Source: Ancylobacter oerskovii
Lineage (GTDB): Bacteria > Pseudomonadota > Alphaproteobacteria > Rhizobiales > Xanthobacteraceae
Assembly (NCBI RefSeq): GCF_018390555.1
Contig: NZ_JAHBGB010000044.1
Coordinates: 647,424-711,423, forward strand
DNA: 64,000 bases
Reading direction: 5' to 3'
Under the pieces are notes generated by a model. That model ran no database searches. It saw only the letters and a list, made by a program, of their open reading frames with translations, and was not told where the DNA came from. How positions within the stretch are numbered: position 1 is the first letter of the stretch; the number at the start of each line of letters is the position of its first letter. Both the position numbers and the translations under genes were made by a program. Shown here in pieces: positions 62,578 to 64,000 of this stretch.

Positions 62578-64000
62578 CTCATCACCCAACCCCGTCCGCA
62601 GCCATGTGGAAATGCTCCAGCGCCTCGCCCACGGCGTCGACGGCGTGTTGGTGGTGTCGGTGTTCAACGCGGCGCTGGAGCGCGACGGCGGCATCATCAC
62701 GCATCACGCCGTTGGCGACGTCGAAGGCATGGTGGCCGCTATCGAGGCACATAGCGGCACCGCGGGAGCGAACGTCTATTGCGGCCTTCAGGTCATGCGC
62801 CGCACCCTTGCGCGCGGCCACCGTGGCGGCGGCGACGATGTCGTCGCCGTGCTTGGCCTGGTCGCCGACATCGATGCCGACACAGGCCGCGACACCGGTT
62901 CGTACCCTCTGCCGCCGAACCTCGTGCTGGAGACCTCACCCGGCAACCGGCAGCCCATGTGGATATTCGACCGCCCCATTGCGCCGGACGTAGCCAAGGC
63001 GATCGCGCGGGGCTTGAAAGCCACCACTGGCTCAGACCATGGCACAGGCGACATCGCGCATGTCTGGCGAGTGCCGGGCACCCTGAACTGGCCCGGCCCG
63101 GCGAAGCTGGCCCGCGGGCGCAACCCGGAGCCGGCGGCGGTCACCGCCGTCGAGCCGTGGGACGGGACCTTCACCGATCCGACGGCACTCGCCCTCGCTG
63201 TGTCCGCCAGTGCGCCGCGCGCCGAGGCCGACCCCGTCGAGCTCGGCGACCTACCGGACGTCGACGGGGTCGAGGTGACGCCGGAAGCAGCGCGCCTGCT
63301 GGCCGCCAACGACGTCGGCGACAGGTCTGCCCATGCCGCGCGCGTCGTCGAGAAGCTCGCCTTCGACGGCCACCCCGCCGAGGTGGCTGCGGGACTGTTC
63401 CTGTCGGCGTCCGGCGATTGGCTGAGCCGCTACCGCTCTGAGGATTACGCCCGGCAGGACTTCACCCGGCTTTGGGGGCGGTTCGGGCAGCCCCATCTTC
63501 GTGCGCGAGAGATAGGCGCGGCGATGATCGAGAAGCTGCGCGGCAGGGCCGCCAATGACAATGAGCCCGATGACGATGACGAAGACGCTGCGCGGCCTAT
63601 CCCGACGGCGGCCGCCGTCGGCTTGCCGCTCGAACTTTGCTATCCGCCCGGCGCCGTCGGCGAGTTCGCTCGCTGGATCGCCTCCTGCGCCCGTTTCCCG
63701 TCGCCGCACCTCGCGCTTGCCTCGGCGCTGGCGTTCACGGCCGGGCTGATCGGCCGTCGCTACAAGGGGCCGACGGGTCTTCGGAGTAACCTTTACGTCG
63801 TGGCGCTGGCAGAGTCGGGTTTCGGAAAGGACATCACCATACGCGCGGCCGAAGCACTGGCCGACTCCACGCCCGACGGCGCACGGGTCAGCGAGCACAT
63901 CTTCGCTGATAAACTCCGCTCGTTGCCGGGCCTTGCCGGGCGCCTGCGGAAGTCGCCATCGTGCATCGCCGTGATCGACGAATTTGGCAAGTTCCTCTCG
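62549..64000 (+). CDS. Primase-helicase (RepB-like primase fused to helicase), 3' truncated by window
   Basis: The frame opens at the ATG at 62549 and continues without a stop to 64000, giving 484 residues. Residues 1-185 are a RepB-like primase: metal-binding D107 and D109 in GLVADIDADTG, then LETSPGNRQPMWIFDRPI and GSDHGTGDIAHVWRVPGTLNWP. A linker with an acidic run (NDNEPDDDDEDAARP) follows. From about residue 380 there is a DUF3987-like ATPase: ELCYPPGAVGEFARWI, Walker A ALAESGFGKD (about 418-428) and Walker B CIAVIDEFGKF at the end. Such proteins start replication of P4-like satellites and prophages. The C-terminal part, including the helicase core, lies outside the window. Confidence 0.85.
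   Translation, partial: MTVTAAPQPDSSPNPVRSHVEMLQRLAHGVDGVLVVSVFNAALERDGGIITHHAVGDVEGMVAAIEAHSGTAGANVYCGLQVMRRTLARGHRGGGDDVVAVLGLVADIDADTGRDTGSYPLPPNLVLETSPGNRQPMWIFDRPIAPDVAKAIARGLKATTGSDHGTGDIAHVWRVPGTLNWPGPAKLARGRNPEPAAVTAVEPWDGTFTDPTALALAVSASAPRAEADPVELGDLPDVDGVEVTPEAARLLAANDVGDRSAHAARVVEKLAFDGHPAEVAAGLFLSASGDWLSRYRSEDYARQDFTRLWGRFGQPHLRAREIGAAMIEKLRGRAANDNEPDDDDEDAARPIPTAAAVGLPLELCYPPGAVGEFARWIASCARFPSPHLALASALAFTAGLIGRRYKGPTGLRSNLYVVALAESGFGKDITIRAAEALADSTPDGARVSEHIFADKLRSLPGLAGRLRKSPSCIAVIDEFGKFLS

Overview
The window is high-GC DNA whose genes are tightly packed, often with 4-base ATGA/GTGA start-stop overlaps. The hemB - DUF6163 - LdtR-type MarR regulator arrangement, the Mg-type HemB active site and the many ABC, TRAP and TTT uptake systems point to an alphaproteobacterium of the Hyphomicrobiales. 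A Xanthobacteraceae-like organism is my guess, from content only. No rRNA, tRNA or CRISPR array was seen.

Layout. 1-3.6 kb holds conserved chromosomal genes: a cut-off lipoprotein, hemB, a 3-hydroxyisobutyryl-CoA hydrolase, a DUF6163 membrane protein and an LdtR-like regulator. 3.9-7.4 kb holds a glycosyltransferase, a Hint-domain protein and an AT-rich, probably foreign, gene-poor stretch. 7.4-10.4 kb has an OmpR-type two-component pair and two small membrane proteins. 10.6-14.3 kb is a TRAP transporter operon containing a maleate-isomerase-like enzyme. 14.7-26.2 kb is a mosaic: several SDR enzymes, a MarR/FUSC/DUF1656/HlyD aromatic-acid-type efflux operon, an HxlR regulator with a clear operator, MscS, a secreted cupin, an NmrA-like protein, an MBL hydrolase and a LysR regulator.

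26.4-32.0 kb is the most striking regulatory locus: a 1293-residue FixL-like histidine kinase with eight PAS modules, followed with start-stop coupling by two FixJ-type regulators and a stand-alone receiver. 32.0-41.5 kb is a catabolic cluster around a branched-chain-amino-acid-type ABC transporter (with LivH and LivM fused) plus CoA transferase, thioesterase, quinone-oxidoreductase-like enzyme, CoA ligase and an ATC-hydrolase-family protein. 41.6-43.6 kb pairs an SsuD-like flavin monooxygenase with an SsuA-like protein that has no visible export signal. 43.6-44.5 kb has no recognisable gene. 44.6-51.0 kb is a spermidine/putrescine-type ABC operon led by a nitrilase-family and an RraA-family gene and preceded by LysR. 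51.4-59.2 kb is one long IclR-led operon for tripartite tricarboxylate (TTT) uptake, CoA activation and carbon-carbon cleavage.

From about 59.4 kb to the right edge the window enters an integrated genetic element. It holds a broken tyrosine-integrase remnant, an intact P4-type integrase, an AlpA-type regulator, a degenerate PD-(D/E)XK-like protein, a small hypothetical protein and a primase-helicase cut by the window edge. The element continues beyond the sequence.

Overall the window reads as an accessory catabolic region: each transporter is transcribed with enzymes that probably process its cargo, next to a dedicated regulator. Substrates are inferred from families only.
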